From Pestalotiopsis fici W106-1 (Eukaryota; Ascomycota; Sordariomycetes; Amphisphaeriales; Sporocadaceae): 64,000 nt of DNA. This document shows positions 1 through 10,469 of the stretch, piece by piece. The notes under the pieces are model-generated. The model had not been told where the DNA came from. It made no database searches and was given only the letters and a program-made list of their open reading frames with translations. A program made the position numbers and the translations under genes. Every line of letters starts with the position of its first letter. The first letter of the stretch is position 1. The stretch is taken from NCBI RefSeq assembly GCF_000516985.1, contig NW_006917095.1, positions 314,157 to 378,156 on the forward strand. Reading direction: 5' to 3'.

Positions 1-66
1 AGCTCGAACGGCGGCATCGGCTCGGAGAAGACCACCGGAGGGTAGATGGTGATACTGGCGGGCAGC
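1..66 (-). CDS. possible partial gene running off the left edge
   Basis: On the minus strand the first 66 bases read as an open, protein-like stretch rich in Pro, Val and Phe. It is preceded by a CAG that could be a splice acceptor, and an in-frame TGA lies just upstream of that. An alternative is that translation starts at the in-frame ATG at 17. Too little is visible to name a family. This could be chance. Confidence 0.22.
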
Positions 67-1387
67 CTGCGTCGCGGCCGGACGCGTCAATGGGAGACGC
101 CCGGCCGCTGCTATAAGCCGTCCGCTCATGCCGGCGGTGATGGGCAGAGGCGATCGGGTAGAATCGAAGGAAGGACCATCAATAGGTCGGTACTGTCGTT
201 TAGTTTTGGTGGTTTTTTGGTGATGAAGGAAGTATAAAAAGAAAGAATTTGACTGGAAACGGCTTAATTCATGCAAAGATGCACCCTCGTTGACTGACCG
301 ATGCCGACCAGCTTAAGGTGGCGTGGGGCAGGTCGAAATGAGTTCATGCGTTGCACGTGTGGCTCGTCTCGCCTGCCAAACCTGCATGGAACAGGCAACT
401 GTGGCTGATATCCGCCCCTCGACCCCACAATGTCTTCCCTCTTCCGCCCAGACGAAACCTATGGAATATTCAGTTGAAAGAATTCTGTATTGTACTTTTT
501 CTCGAAAAATTACTCTCTCAGTCTATCATTCTGGATTTATCATTCAAACTTCAAGATCTCGTTTCCAACTTGTTATGATTTACGAACACAAAGGCCCGGC
601 GTAGAGTCCCCAACAGTCCACTAAATACAGACCAATCAGCAACGACTTTATAGCAATCCACCTTCAGCGGTCCAGTGTCATATTTCTGGATCCTCCCCCT
701 GACGTTCGAACAACTGCTTCTTCCAAGCTTGCAACTCAATAAGAAAATACTCACCTTTGGCTTGGCGATTCCCCCACCCCTTTCCATGGCCCACTGAGAA
801 TTAAGAGCAGCATCGACACATAGTATGGGATTCCTTACGAGGTATGCAAGGCTTGTGCAATGAAAGCTGTACAATAAGCAATCTTGATTCTTGAATGTTA
901 ACTCCGTTCAAGGGTCTAGAATACCCCTGCAACATACCCGGAAGCATACACAGTACATATTATGTACTGTCCTTGACTCCTTGACATCGATGTGGTGCTA
1001 CTAATCCCTACAGACAATAGACTTCAAAAAGAGTTTATCAGAAGCCCAAAGTATGATTCTTGAGAGCTATCAACTTTGCATAGACACATACTCAAGTGAC
1101 TTTTCTAATCAATTGCCTCGGTTTATTCAATGACGTTTTCCCAATTCTTTACATTCGCAGATTTTGATAATTCTTTCCCATCACGTCTTTACCAGTTCTC
1201 GGTGTGATCGCCTGTTTGTAGGCATTTCATCCGTCCGTCGTTGTACTACTTTATGTAGAATCTCCAGGCCCATTTTGACTGAATAATGATACACGATAGC
1301 TCATTGGAACAGGCCAATCATGGCCAAACCCTGGCTGGATGGAAAGAGACGCCCCTCAACTCCTCGATACATATGCATGAGCATTGC
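67..1387. other. intergenic, no supported gene
   Basis: The stretch is AT-rich with only short, overlapping reading frames and no recognisable domain. A minus-strand ATG near 787 is followed by a good GTGAGT donor, but I could not find a convincing downstream exon. Confidence 0.5.
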
Positions 1388-1969
1388 TTATGCTCTCATG
1401 TGCTGAACTACAGACATCAAAGACCGATGCTCGCCCTTGTGCCATCCGTTAATATCCTGATCCGAGACAGCCGCCCAGGCACTTAGAGGGTCGGCCCAGA
1501 TATCCCATCTTCCTAGCCTGCCCTCCTCATCCCAGCCGCTCAAGACGTATGAGAACTTCTCGTCCCAGCTCCTGCCCGTTTCGACGCTCTCGAACTTTCC
1601 TTTGCCCACCACGGCCACCCGGTTGGCGTTTGTATCCACCACGAAGCCGTCCTCGCCGGGGAAGCTGTCCTTGTCCAGGTGCATTTTCAGAGTCCGTGCA
1701 AGAAGCTCGAAATACTCAATTGTTGAATGGAAACCGACAAAGTCGCGTCCGAGAAAAGGGAGATGGACTGTGGCCCACGATGGGCCATGTTCTCTGATGG
1801 TGGGGTTCTTCCCATCCGCTTCTGGAATGAAGAACTCTTTTACCAAGGCCTCTGGTGGAGGTGGAGACAATAGAGCTTGGCAGAAGGCGTGAGCATGTCT
1901 GCGTAGGAGTGAATGTCGATCGTTGGTGCTAGCATTGGCGCTGTTCTTTTGTACAGTTTGGGAAATCAT
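1388..1969 (-). CDS. SnoaL/NTF2-like domain protein
   Basis: A single-exon reading frame of 193 residues. I chose the ATG at 1969 because the frame upstream of it has no similar start context and looks like leader. The protein has a helical N-terminal half with a GPSWATVHLPFLGRD segment. The C-terminal half has alternating hydrophobic strands and the pattern 'W-aromatic...F.YVLSGWDEEGRLGRWDIWADPLSAW', written here in part. This is typical of the alpha+beta barrel NTF2/SnoaL-like fold, where a bulky ligand sits in a cone-shaped pocket. Fungal members are mostly of unknown substrate; some act as isomerases, cyclases or dehydratases in secondary metabolism. No biosynthetic neighbours are visible, so the role is open. 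No signal peptide or membrane segment is seen. Confidence 0.75.
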   Translation of the reverse strand: MISQTVQKNSANASTNDRHSLLRRHAHAFCQALLSPPPPEALVKEFFIPEADGKNPTIREHGPSWATVHLPFLGRDFVGFHSTIEYFELLARTLKMHLDKDSFPGEDGFVVDTNANRVAVVGKGKFESVETGRSWDEKFSYVLSGWDEEGRLGRWDIWADPLSAWAAVSDQDINGWHKGEHRSLMSVVQHMRA

Positions 1970-2771
1970 AGTGCAGTATTGTGTGACAGTAATCTTCTTG
2001 AGAGCTGCTGATACCAGAATCCTGTTATATGATTTGTGAAGTTGTGGCAATTTCAGGCGCTGGCGATGCAATAATGATAAAAAAGCCGTGGAAACGACTT
2101 CGTCGCTATGACATCATGTTGTTTCTATATTTGTTCAAAATACGGAGAAGTGTATGGTGGGTTCATATAAAAGTGAGTTGCATCAATTTGGCAACGTAAT
2201 GAATTTCCAACCAGACTGGACGGTCGAACGTTAAGTGGCGAGATTGCCGGACGGCTCACTTGACCAAGTGCGAAACTTTGTGCATACACAAGGTAAACTG
2301 ATTTAATTGCATTCGTCAAATGCCTAAGTAATTCATATTGGTTTGGTGTTCTCCATGAAAATAATATATGAGGATAATGTGAATTCTATTTCAAGTGCAT
2401 ATTGGGCCTATGAGTCACCAAAACTTCCAAAAGTCATGATAACCATCATCCTAGGTTGTATACTCGAACTTCCTCGAAGAGACCTAGGCAGTAGACTAGG
2501 TCCCCTAGGTAGATGCCCAAACGCAGAAAGCGGTGAGATGTCAAGTTTGCCCCACGCTCTGATTCTGCCACATCCCTCCAGTATGTCCCAAGAGCCTGGA
2601 GCAAGGCATGTCCCGCCTTTCGACGAACAGCAGGCCAATAATTCGGCGACGTTCCCCTCCGGATCTCAGCAAAAAATCAAATTCTACGGGAAGAGGCCAC
2701 TTCTTGACTATCTTTTACGAATCTTTGTATAATTCCGTTTCCCGCGCCTCTGGCGCAAAGAGCTGCCCATC
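1970..2771. other. intergenic, upstream of RBG2, with CCTAGG cluster
   Basis: No supported gene. Three CCTAGG palindromes occur within 60 bases at 2450, 2483 and 2504. A TGAGTCA (AP-1/Gcn4-type) heptamer lies at 2411-2417, about 355 bases before the RBG2 start codon; at that distance it is only suggestive. Confidence 0.4.
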
Positions 2772-4136
2772 ATGGTCAACATCACGGAAAAAATCAAGGA
2801 GTGAGAAACTGCCCCACCTTCCCTCGGTCTTTAGCCACAGCGCTCACACAGGTTCTTAGGATTGAGGAGGAGATGAGGAAGACGCAGAGTATGAACACAT
2901 GATCAATGAATCGTTCAAGGGAACGTGCTTGACTGATAATTTCATCACTTGAATAGAAAACAAGGCCACAGGTATGATTGCATATTTTCTGACTTGGATG
3001 TTCTTGAAAAGCTAACTCTTGTCCCAGAATATCATCTTGGTCTTCTAAAAGGGTACGGGGTCACTATTTAATCAAAGCTCCATGGAAGAACAGCGGGAAC
3101 TGATTAGCGAAACTATAGAAAGCTTGCACGGCTACGCGCACAACTTCTAGAGCCCGGTCCCGGATCCGGAGGTGGACCGGGTGCCGGATTTGATGTTAGC
3201 AAGAGCGGAGATGCCAGAATAGCATTGGTCGGCTTTCCGTCGGTGGGAAAGTCGACATTCCTGTCCAAGGTCACCAAGACGCGGTCCGAGGTGGCGTCTT
3301 ACGCCTTCACAACCCTGACGGCGATTCCTGGGGTGCTCGAGTACGGCGGCGCCGAGATCCAGCTGCTCGATTTGCCGGGTATCATTGAGGGCGCCTCCGA
3401 GGGCAAGGGTCGTGGTCGACAGGTCATCTCGGCGGCCAAGACCAGCGACTTGATTCTCATGGTGCTCGACGCCACCAAGAAGGCCGAGCAGCGGGCGCTG
3501 CTCGAGGCCGAACTCGAGGCTGTCGGCATCCGGCTCAACCGCGAGCCACCCAACATCTATCTCAAGCCCAAGAAGGCCGGCGGCATGAAGATCAACTTCC
3601 AACAGCCGCCGAAGAACCTTGATGACAAGATGGTCTACAATATCCTGCGCGATTACAAGATGCTCAACTGCGAGGTTCTGATTCGTGACGATGAGGCTAC
3701 CGTCGACGACCTGATTGATGTCATCATGAAGGACCACCGCAAGTATATCAAGTGCTTATATGTCTACAACAAGATCGACAGTGTGTCGCTCGACTTCCTA
3801 GACAGGCTGGCTCGGGAACCCCATACAGTTGTCATGAGTTGCGAGCTGGACCTCGGCATACAAGATGTCATTGATCGGTGCTGGAAAGAGCTACAATTGG
3901 TTCGCATCTACACCAAGCGGAAAGGCATCGATCCAGATTTCAGCGAAGCGCTGATCGTCAAGAAGGATGCTACTATTGAGGACGTCTGCGACCGTATTCA
4001 CAGGACTCTGAAGGACACATACAAGTATGCCTTGGTATGGGGTGCATCCGCGAGGCACGTTCCGCAACGGGTCGGTCTCGGTCATACAGTAGCCGACGAG
4101 GATGTTGTGTATATTGTCAGCTCTTTCAAAGCATAG
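2772..4136 (+). CDS. RBG2: developmentally regulated GTP-binding protein, DRG2/Rbg2 type
   Basis: Five exons: 2772-2800, 2860-2888, 2957-2971, 3028-3052 and 3119-4136, giving 371 residues, the usual DRG length. The first four exons total only 98 nt and restore the conserved N-terminus ([20 protein letters not shown]), which no single open frame shows. Visible GTPase motifs are G1 (GFPSVGKST), G3 (DLPGI), G4 (NKID) and a C-terminal TGS region with ALVWGAS and DEDVV. The wording LDATKKAEQ and [10 protein letters not shown] matches the DRG2/Rbg2 branch rather than DRG1/Rbg1. Family members bind translating ribosomes with a DFRP partner (Gir2 for Rbg2) and support elongation under stress; Gir2 also touches the Gcn1-Gcn2 pathway, and GCN2 lies 10 kb away. 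The gene converges on the Spo12-like gene downstream. Confidence 0.93.
2957..2971 (+). other. RBG2: 15-nt microexon of RBG2
   Basis: Exon 3 is only 15 bases, between an AATAG acceptor and a GTATGA donor. It encodes KNKAT in phase with exons on both sides. Removing it would delete an invariant part of the DRG N-terminus, which is why I accept so small an exon. Confidence 0.85.
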
Positions 4137-4509
4137 AGACGTAAATACAACTGGTCAGATATCTGAAGAGTCACCCTGCGAATTTGTGTGTAGATCATAT
4201 GAATGTTCTTGATTATCGACTTCAGCTGCTCTTGTTTATCCTACAAGTGCAAAAAAAAAAGCATATCATTGGCTGTTCTCTGTTCTACAGCAGGCTTTCC
4301 GGCGTAGTTACGCCCCCTAAACGCCAATGTCGTATAATTACAAAGGAAATAGACTTTGCCCCATGAGCCTGGCGTCTCCAAGCAGGCAAAATATGTACAC
4401 GTGTGATGATTTGGTTCGTAAAGCGGTCGTAAAGTGTGGAACAACAAGGAAAAATGATGCCGTTTTCAGTTTCAGCGCTCGTGTAGAGTGGTGGTACTGG
4501 TCGTGGCAT
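4137..4509. other. convergent 3' intergenic of RBG2 and Spo12-like gene
   Basis: This holds the two 3' untranslated regions. There is an A-run near 4251. I see no gene. Confidence 0.5.
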
Positions 4510-4969
4510 TTATTGGCCAAGTGGCTGCGATGCGTTCCTGGCGCCGAAGACGTTCTCTCCGTCAAACTTCTTAGCCGATGCTAGAGCAAAGAGCGACTTG
4601 GGCTTGGCCCTGTTGAAAAGATGAGTTGTTAGCAATGATCTTGATGGGCGCTATATTTCAATGACTGTATGCGCAACTTACTTGCCGACCTGCTTGTTGC
4701 GGAGCGCATTGAGCTTTGCTGTGCAGGGGCTCATGATGCCATCCGACGGCGAGACGTACTTCTCTCCATCCCTGGAAAAATGAGTTTAGCTATGGCGCAC
4801 GCAAAAGGAACAAACGGCTGGCTTACTTTTCCTGCTCCATCTTCTTCTGGAGGACTTGGCGGTGGTACTCCATGCTCTTAAGGTTGGCTTTGCCGTTGCC
4901 TGCCGAAGCGTCCATCTGCTGGAGGTTGTGCGTGTTGACGCTCTTTTCGGAGAGAACGTGGCCAGACAT
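4510..4969 (-). CDS. Spo12-like mitotic-exit regulator
   Basis: Three exons in transcription order: 4969-4827, 4771-4682 and 4609-4510, giving 110 residues; both introns have GTAAG donors. The frame is split into pieces too short to stand out, but the spliced product carries YVSPSDGIMSPCTAKLNA followed by LRNKQVGK and KPKSLF. To my knowledge this is the conserved block of the fungal Spo12/Bns1 family (S. pombe Spo12/Wis3). In yeast the family acts in the FEAR network that releases Cdc14 at anaphase, and the SP in the block is a likely Cdk-type phosphosite. The N-terminal half is Gln/Lys-rich and predicted helical (YHRQVLQKKMEQEK). The family call rests on remembered motif similarity. The coding model itself is strong because phase and motif both resolve. 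Confidence 0.82.
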
Positions 4970-5715
4970 TGTCAATGTGATGATTGGAGAATACTGCTTG
5001 ATTGAAAGCGACGATGAAAGTTGTTTGATCTGAAGGATGGAAGCTCTTTTTTATGTCCAGGGACAGTCTTGATAGTAGTAAGAAAAATTTTAGTGGTGCG
5101 AATCGCAAGAGATTGGATGGAATGGAGGGAAAGTGGATGAGGTTGGATGCGAGCACTTTTGGAAACGGCGCGGCTTTGGATCTTTTATCAACCGGTCCCA
5201 ATGTTAGCGTTCCATGAGGTCAGATCAGTGGGACTCCGGCAGTCTCTTCAGCTTTCGTGCAGAAAAATGTTCCTTCCGTCGCTAAAGTGGAATGAGAATG
5301 TAAATAGTTGGTACGTTGGCATAGCAACGGCCCCACCCACTGGGGATTCCCCTGATCGCCGGAGACCCTTTTGACCCACCAGAGGTCTGCTCGGACATCG
5401 CTTTCATGTCGTCCGTCCAACGGCGGCGACATGATTTCCAAATGCAAACAAATCTCCTGGTTACATTTATGCAAGGCTGGTCGTGAGTCATACACAGAAA
5501 TTGCATGTTGTCTTATCATGGATTATTACGGCCAGTTCAACATGGATGGTGCAATGGCAACATGTGAAATGGGCCAGTAACAGGTACCCGAGTTGAGAAT
5601 CTGCGCCGTTGCTCACTAGTCTCTACAAGCCCACGTGGGGATGTGTGAAGCATTTTCTGTGTAAATAACATACAAATTTTTCATTCAACACTATAGTAGA
5701 TTGCTTGTGACATGC
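4970..5715. other. intergenic between Spo12-like and acyl-CoA dehydrogenase genes
   Basis: Promoter side of the Spo12-like gene and 3' side of the dehydrogenase gene. Only short frames are seen, with no domain. Confidence 0.5.
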
Positions 5716-7185
5716 TTACAAACGGGACTTGATGTGCGATCCAGGCTGGTACATCTGCACGCCATATTGCTTGAGCAATTGCTCCGTCTTCTGTTTCTGT
5801 CCAAGGATCTTTTCCGTCACTGCCTTGCCTCTCTTGTTCTCGTTGCGGCCCATTTGACTAAGATGAACCTCATCCGGACCATCAGCAAGACGTAGAGTCC
5901 TAATGTTCGCCCACATGCTTGCCAGGGGTGTATCTTGACTGACGCCAGCTCCACCGAATGCTTGAACGGCGCGGTCAATGACAGTCAGGGTTGTCTGTGG
6001 GACGAGGACCTTGGCCTCAGCGATCTCCTTGAGCGTCGCCTTGGGACCCAGGTCGTCCATCTTGACAGCGGCATTCAAGACAATTAGTCGGGCGGCATCA
6101 ATTTCAATGCGCGACTTGGCAACCCATTCAAGGATGACACCGTGTTCCTTGAGCTGCTTCTTGAAAGGAGTCTTCTGGGGGTCGTTGATTCTCATCAGCA
6201 TCCATTCCAGAGCACGCTCGGCAGCGCCGATGCTGCGCATGGCATGGTGAATACGTCCAGGTCCAAGACGTCCCTGGATGATTTCAAAGCCACGGCCCTC
6301 GCCCAGAACAATGTTCTTCACAGGTACTCGGACATCCTTGAAGGTAATGTGACCATGGCCGTGAGGTGCATCATCGTATCCGTAAACAGACAACATGCGG
6401 TGGATCGTGATGCCTTTTGTGTTTGCCGGTACCAGCACGACCGACTGTTGCTTGTAGACATCCTTGTTGCTAGAGTCGGTCTTGCCCATGACAATGTAGA
6501 TCTTGCATCGCGGGTCGCCAGCTCCGCTGGACCACCATTTCTAAAGCAGAATCAGTGCCTGGGCCATCAGTGATAGAAACGAAAAGGTGCACTTACCGAG
6601 CCATTGAGGACATATTCATTGCCTTCCCTTCTGATGTTGAGTTGGATGTTGGTAGCGTCCGATGAGGCAATGTCTGGCTCTGTCATGAGGAAGGCAGATC
6701 GGATCTTGCCGTCCATCAAAGGCCGGAGCCATTCTGCCTTTTGTTCCTCATTGCCATACTTGGCCAATACCTCCATGTTACCCGTATCGGGGGCAGCGCA
6801 GTTGCAGGCTTCGGAGGCCACTCTGGACTTGCCAAGCCACTCTGCCATGAGACCGTACTCGAGGTTTGTAAACCCGGGAGACTCCTTATAGTGACCCTTG
6901 GGGAAGAACATATTCCAAAGCCCGAGCTTCTTTGCCTTCTCCTTCAGGTCGTCGACAATTGCTGGGTGGTGGTCCCATCGCTTCGCGCCCTCGCCGATCT
7001 GTGCCTCGAGGACGGGGTCGGATGGGATACATTCCTCCTCGACAAACTTTGCAACAATATCAAGCGTCTTCTTGGCCTTATCACTGACGCGGTCCGCGAC
7101 CTGTAGACCGGTAAGCATAGGGGTTATCGAAAGCAATTGATCAGTTGCCGCTGGAACTTACAAGTGCGGGAATCTGGGCAGACAT
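5716..7185 (-). CDS. peroxisomal acyl-CoA dehydrogenase
   Basis: Three exons: 7185-7162, 7100-6597 and 6540-5716, giving 450 residues. The first exon is 24 nt (MSAQIPAL) and is needed to start the protein. Visible family features are the N-terminal helical domain, the FAD/substrate segment [18 protein letters not shown], the middle beta domain beginning [12 protein letters not shown], and the C-terminal helical domain with [14 protein letters not shown] and [15 protein letters not shown]. These oxidise acyl-CoA to 2-enoyl-CoA using FAD. The last residues are HIKSRL: SRL is an accepted PTS1 variant, so I infer import into peroxisomes, in line with the ACAD11-like enzymes of filamentous fungi; oxidase-type handling of the electrons cannot be read from sequence. 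It is divergent from CWC2 across about 750 bp. Confidence 0.93.
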
Positions 7186-7934
7186 GTTGGCGGGATCGAG
7201 ATTTATACTTGCACACAAATGGAACACAGAGAAGGAGGCTCAGAGTAAGAAGAAAATGGTTATAGGATGTACGTCGTAGTAGAAGAGAGCTTACCCAGAA
7301 ACGCCTGCAAGGGCGACGCAGCCGGTAATAGCTTTGAAATAGGCGGATGTAGGCCGAGGTACACTCCGCTTCTCAGCGGGGTAGTAGCGCTGTTGCAGCA
7401 GCGCTAGCAGGGCCAAAAGCTGGGGTAGATGAACCATTAAAGGACGTCGCAACCACCGAGGTCTAGAAAATAGCAGGAGCTAGGTCACAAAGGTTAATTC
7501 AATCAGCAGATATGGAACGAGAATTGATCTTGAAAGCCGAAACGAAACCCGAGCGAGATCCTCGCTGCATCAAATCAAGTCACCGTCCTTTCTCGGGGAT
7601 GAATTCCGACGTCCGTACAAAGTATACTGTAGTCAGTCGGAAATCATCCGAATAACAACATGAGGAAACCAAAATGGACGATAATCGGGTATTACTCCAC
7701 AATAGCTACGATATGCATTTATACGTCATAATAGAATAAACGCTCCAGCGTTGATCTAGTTTGCCAAAAATTACCTAGGCTAGCCGCTGGTCTGCGTGTT
7801 GATGCAACTTAGGCTTTCGCGACTGCTCGCTTTGAAGAGCCTTACTCAGCCTCGCCACTGTTTCGGCAGATATTCAGAGCTTCCAGAAGTTGGATCACCT
7901 GTCACCAACAGAACTCCCTCCTGAGCTGACCACA
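7186..7934. other. divergent promoter region, acyl-CoA dehydrogenase/CWC2
   Basis: About 750 bases shared by two start codons. A CCTAGG palindrome is at 7774-7779. The frame of CWC2 continues upstream of its ATG without another ATG. No other gene is seen. Confidence 0.5.
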
Positions 7935-9101
7935 ATGGCAACGGAAAACGACGATCAGGCGCTCGTTGCGCAATCGACCGAAGTCGCAGCGCCTGCCCCC
8001 AAGAAAGTAAAAAAGATCATCCGCAAGAAACGCCCTGCCAGACCTCAAGCAGACTCTGCCTTCACCGAGGAGCCCCCGCCGCAGACTGGAACGATATTCA
8101 ACATTTGGTACAACAAATGGTCGGGCGGTGATCGTGATGACAAGTACACAAACACTGCGGCAAAAGGCCGTTGCAATATCGCCAAGGATGCTGGTTACAC
8201 CAGGGCCGACAAGATCCCGGGCTCATATTTTTGTCTCTGGTTCGCACGAGGTTTATGTCCAAAGGGCCAGGACTGCCAATACCTTCACCGGCTGCCGACG
8301 ATCCATGACATGTTCAACCCGAATGTAGACTGCTTCGGCCGCGACAAGCATTCCGACTACAGAGACGACATGGGAGGTGTGGGAAGTTTCATGAGGCAGA
8401 ACCGCACCATTTACGTCGGTCGCATACATGTAACAGACGACATTGAGGAGATTGTGGCCAGACATTTTGCCGAATGGGGTCAGATTGAGCGGATACGCGT
8501 GTTGAACACAAGAGGTGTCGCCTTCATCACATACTCCAACGAGGCTAACGCGCAGTTCGCCAAGGAAGCCATGGCTCACCAAGCACTCGATCACAGCGAG
8601 GTTCTAAATGTTAGATGGGCAACGGCAGATCCTAATCCCATGGCACAAGCGAGAGAAGCCAGACGCATCGAAGAACAAGCCGCCGAGGCGATCAGAAGAG
8701 CACTGCCGGAAGCGTTCATCGCGGAAATTGAGGGTCGGGATCCCGAGTCGAGAAAGCGGAGGAAGGTGGAGAGCGGCTTTGGGCTAGAGGGATACGAAGC
8801 ACCAGATAATGTCTACTTTGCAAGAGGAGCACAGGCTGTGAATCCTGCTGGCAGGGAAGGTCATGACTTGGAGTACGAGCAGCGGCTCATGATCGAAAAT
8901 GGTGAGGTGGACGGTAATCATGATGGTCAGGCTCTGCCTGCCCTGGAGGATAAGCCCGAGGAAAAAGGGGGCATCTTCTCAAGCAGCACACTCGCAGCAT
9001 TGAAAGGAGCACAAGTCAAGGCTGCACCCAAAGCTGCGCCTAAAATTTCGTCTGGGCCTTTAGTAGCATATGGCAGCGATGACGAGGATGACGATGAATA
9101 G
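7935..9101 (+). CDS. CWC2: pre-mRNA-splicing factor Cwc2
   Basis: Intronless, 388 residues from the ATG in CACAATGG context. A Lys/Arg-rich N-terminus (KKVKKIIRKKRPARP) is followed by the Torus region (WYNKWSGGDRDDKYTN), a CCCH zinc finger at about 99-117 (CLWFARGLCPKGQDCQYLH) and an RRM at about 156-230 with RNP-type strands RTIYVGRI and GVAFITYS. This order is diagnostic for Cwc2/RBM22-type proteins of the Prp19-associated complex, which contact U6 snRNA and the catalytic core of the spliceosome. The C-terminus is acidic (GSDDEDDDE). The gene converges on UreF with only about 170 bases between stop codons. Confidence 0.95.
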   Translation: MATENDDQALVAQSTEVAAPAPKKVKKIIRKKRPARPQADSAFTEEPPPQTGTIFNIWYNKWSGGDRDDKYTNTAAKGRCNIAKDAGYTRADKIPGSYFCLWFARGLCPKGQDCQYLHRLPTIHDMFNPNVDCFGRDKHSDYRDDMGGVGSFMRQNRTIYVGRIHVTDDIEEIVARHFAEWGQIERIRVLNTRGVAFITYSNEANAQFAKEAMAHQALDHSEVLNVRWATADPNPMAQAREARRIEEQAAEAIRRALPEAFIAEIEGRDPESRKRRKVESGFGLEGYEAPDNVYFARGAQAVNPAGREGHDLEYEQRLMIENGEVDGNHDGQALPALEDKPEEKGGIFSSSTLAALKGAQVKAAPKAAPKISSGPLVAYGSDDEDDDE

Positions 9102-9272
9102 AAAAAAGAAAGCAAAGGGTCTGCAGATTTAGAGAACGATCCAATGGCCTAAAAAGTACCACATATAATACTACTGCATATTCAAGGGCACAAAATCGTT
9201 CATCAAGTTGAGAATCAAGTTGCATTGTTCATAATTTTTTTTGGTGTTGTTAAAGTTGTATCCGAGCCGTAT

Positions 9273-10223
9273 TCAGCTGTTGAAGATCCTAGAATAGAGC
9301 ATTTCATGCCGTCCAATCCACAGATCCATCACGGGCACAGTCTGGCCGGCCTCCTCGTACTTGGTCTCCCACTCCCTGTCAATCATGGCCGAGATCAAAT
9401 CCTGGACTTCCCGGCTGGCCAAGACACGCTGGGCAACATATGGACCCATCATGGCCGCCCGCACACCCGCCGAGACCAGCGCCTTTACGTGGGACAGCAT
9501 AAACACGTAGGCCGTCTGCCGCAGCGTCAATCCGAGCAGGTTACAAATGGCACCAAAGAGCGGGGCCAGGTGCGCGCTGTAGCAATAGGCCGGGCCACAA
9601 CCACCACTACTCGCGTCGCCGCCGCCGCCGACGGCTGCTCCCGGTGATGAGAGCAGGCCCCGGAGATGGGCAATGGCCTCCCGGGACGACGCCGGTACTG
9701 CGGGCGCAAAGCTCTTTTCCCAGACACCCAAGAGGGCGCGGCCCTGGGCAACGGAGGCGCGGCGGCCTACAGTGCAAATGACGGCGGCGTCATGGGCGTC
9801 GTCGAGCTCGGCCGTGGCCAAAGGGTCCCGGTGCGCGGCCAACACGAACGGTAGCGTTGTGGACGCGTATGCCGATAGCGAGAGGGGCAGAAAGGTGTTG
9901 AACGAGGCCCCATGCCCATCGTGCGTCTTGTAGGACTCCAGACCCGATGAGAAGGCAAACGAGCCCAGCGGCAGCGCCGAATCCGAGAGTAGCAGCAGGT
10001 AGTGGTGCGCCGAGCTGGCGGCCGTGTTTATGATGGGGCCGATGGCCGCGGTGGTGGATGGCGAAACGCCGTTGCGATGCGGAAGTGTTAGCTTTGCTGA
10101 CGAGTGGGCTGTGTCTGAGGCTTGTGCACTCAGCCGTTGCCTCGCCTTTTGTAATCGCGCTTCAAGCTCCGCTATCTCGTTTTTGAGGGAATCCCGAGTC
10201 TCATCATGAGCCATTGGACTCAT
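9273..10223 (-). CDS. urease accessory protein UreF
   Basis: Intronless. ATG at 10223 gives 316 residues. A second ATG three codons in is also possible. An N-terminal helical, charged leader (about residues 8-35, EIAELEARLQKARQRL) precedes the UreF domain, which begins YLLLLSDSALPLGSFAFSSGLE, shown here in part. That Ser-Asp-Ser-Ala-Leu-Pro-Leu-Gly start is the family signature. UreF works with UreD and UreG to deliver nickel to the urease active site; it is all-helical and non-catalytic. A low-complexity Gly/Ser insertion (GGGGDASSGGCG) sits in a loop. The other urease genes are not in the window, as is usual in fungi. Confidence 0.93.
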   Translation of the reverse strand: MSPMAHDETRDSLKNEIAELEARLQKARQRLSAQASDTAHSSAKLTLPHRNGVSPSTTAAIGPIINTAASSAHHYLLLLSDSALPLGSFAFSSGLESYKTHDGHGASFNTFLPLSLSAYASTTLPFVLAAHRDPLATAELDDAHDAAVICTVGRRASVAQGRALLGVWEKSFAPAVPASSREAIAHLRGLLSSPGAAVGGGGDASSGGCGPAYCYSAHLAPLFGAICNLLGLTLRQTAYVFMLSHVKALVSAGVRAAMMGPYVAQRVLASREVQDLISAMIDREWETKYEEAGQTVPVMDLWIGRHEMLYSRIFNS

Positions 10224-10469
10224 TGTTTCCACTCGCTAAGATTGTTGATGCAATATAAATTGTGGTAGAGCAAGGTTTGTATTCCATAAATGCTTAGCCG
10301 TAATGCTGCGCTTAATTTCACATTATTCCCTATCAAACTCCACAACAACGCCCAACACCAATGACCACATGAATCTCGTCATGAATTCGCAAAAACCAAA
10401 TACAACGTCTCCCTTTTGTGAGCCTGAATTTCCAATGGGTATCTCTGTGGCCTTGAGCCAAGTAACATT

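Noticed and set aside
3147..3737. 196-codon minus-strand frame opposite RBG2
   Set aside because: Antisense shadow of the G domain exon. No motif, and no plausible start region.
7890..7934. An N-terminal extension of CWC2 starting at 7890
   Set aside because: The codon there is TTG. The first ATG in frame is at 7935 and has a good context.
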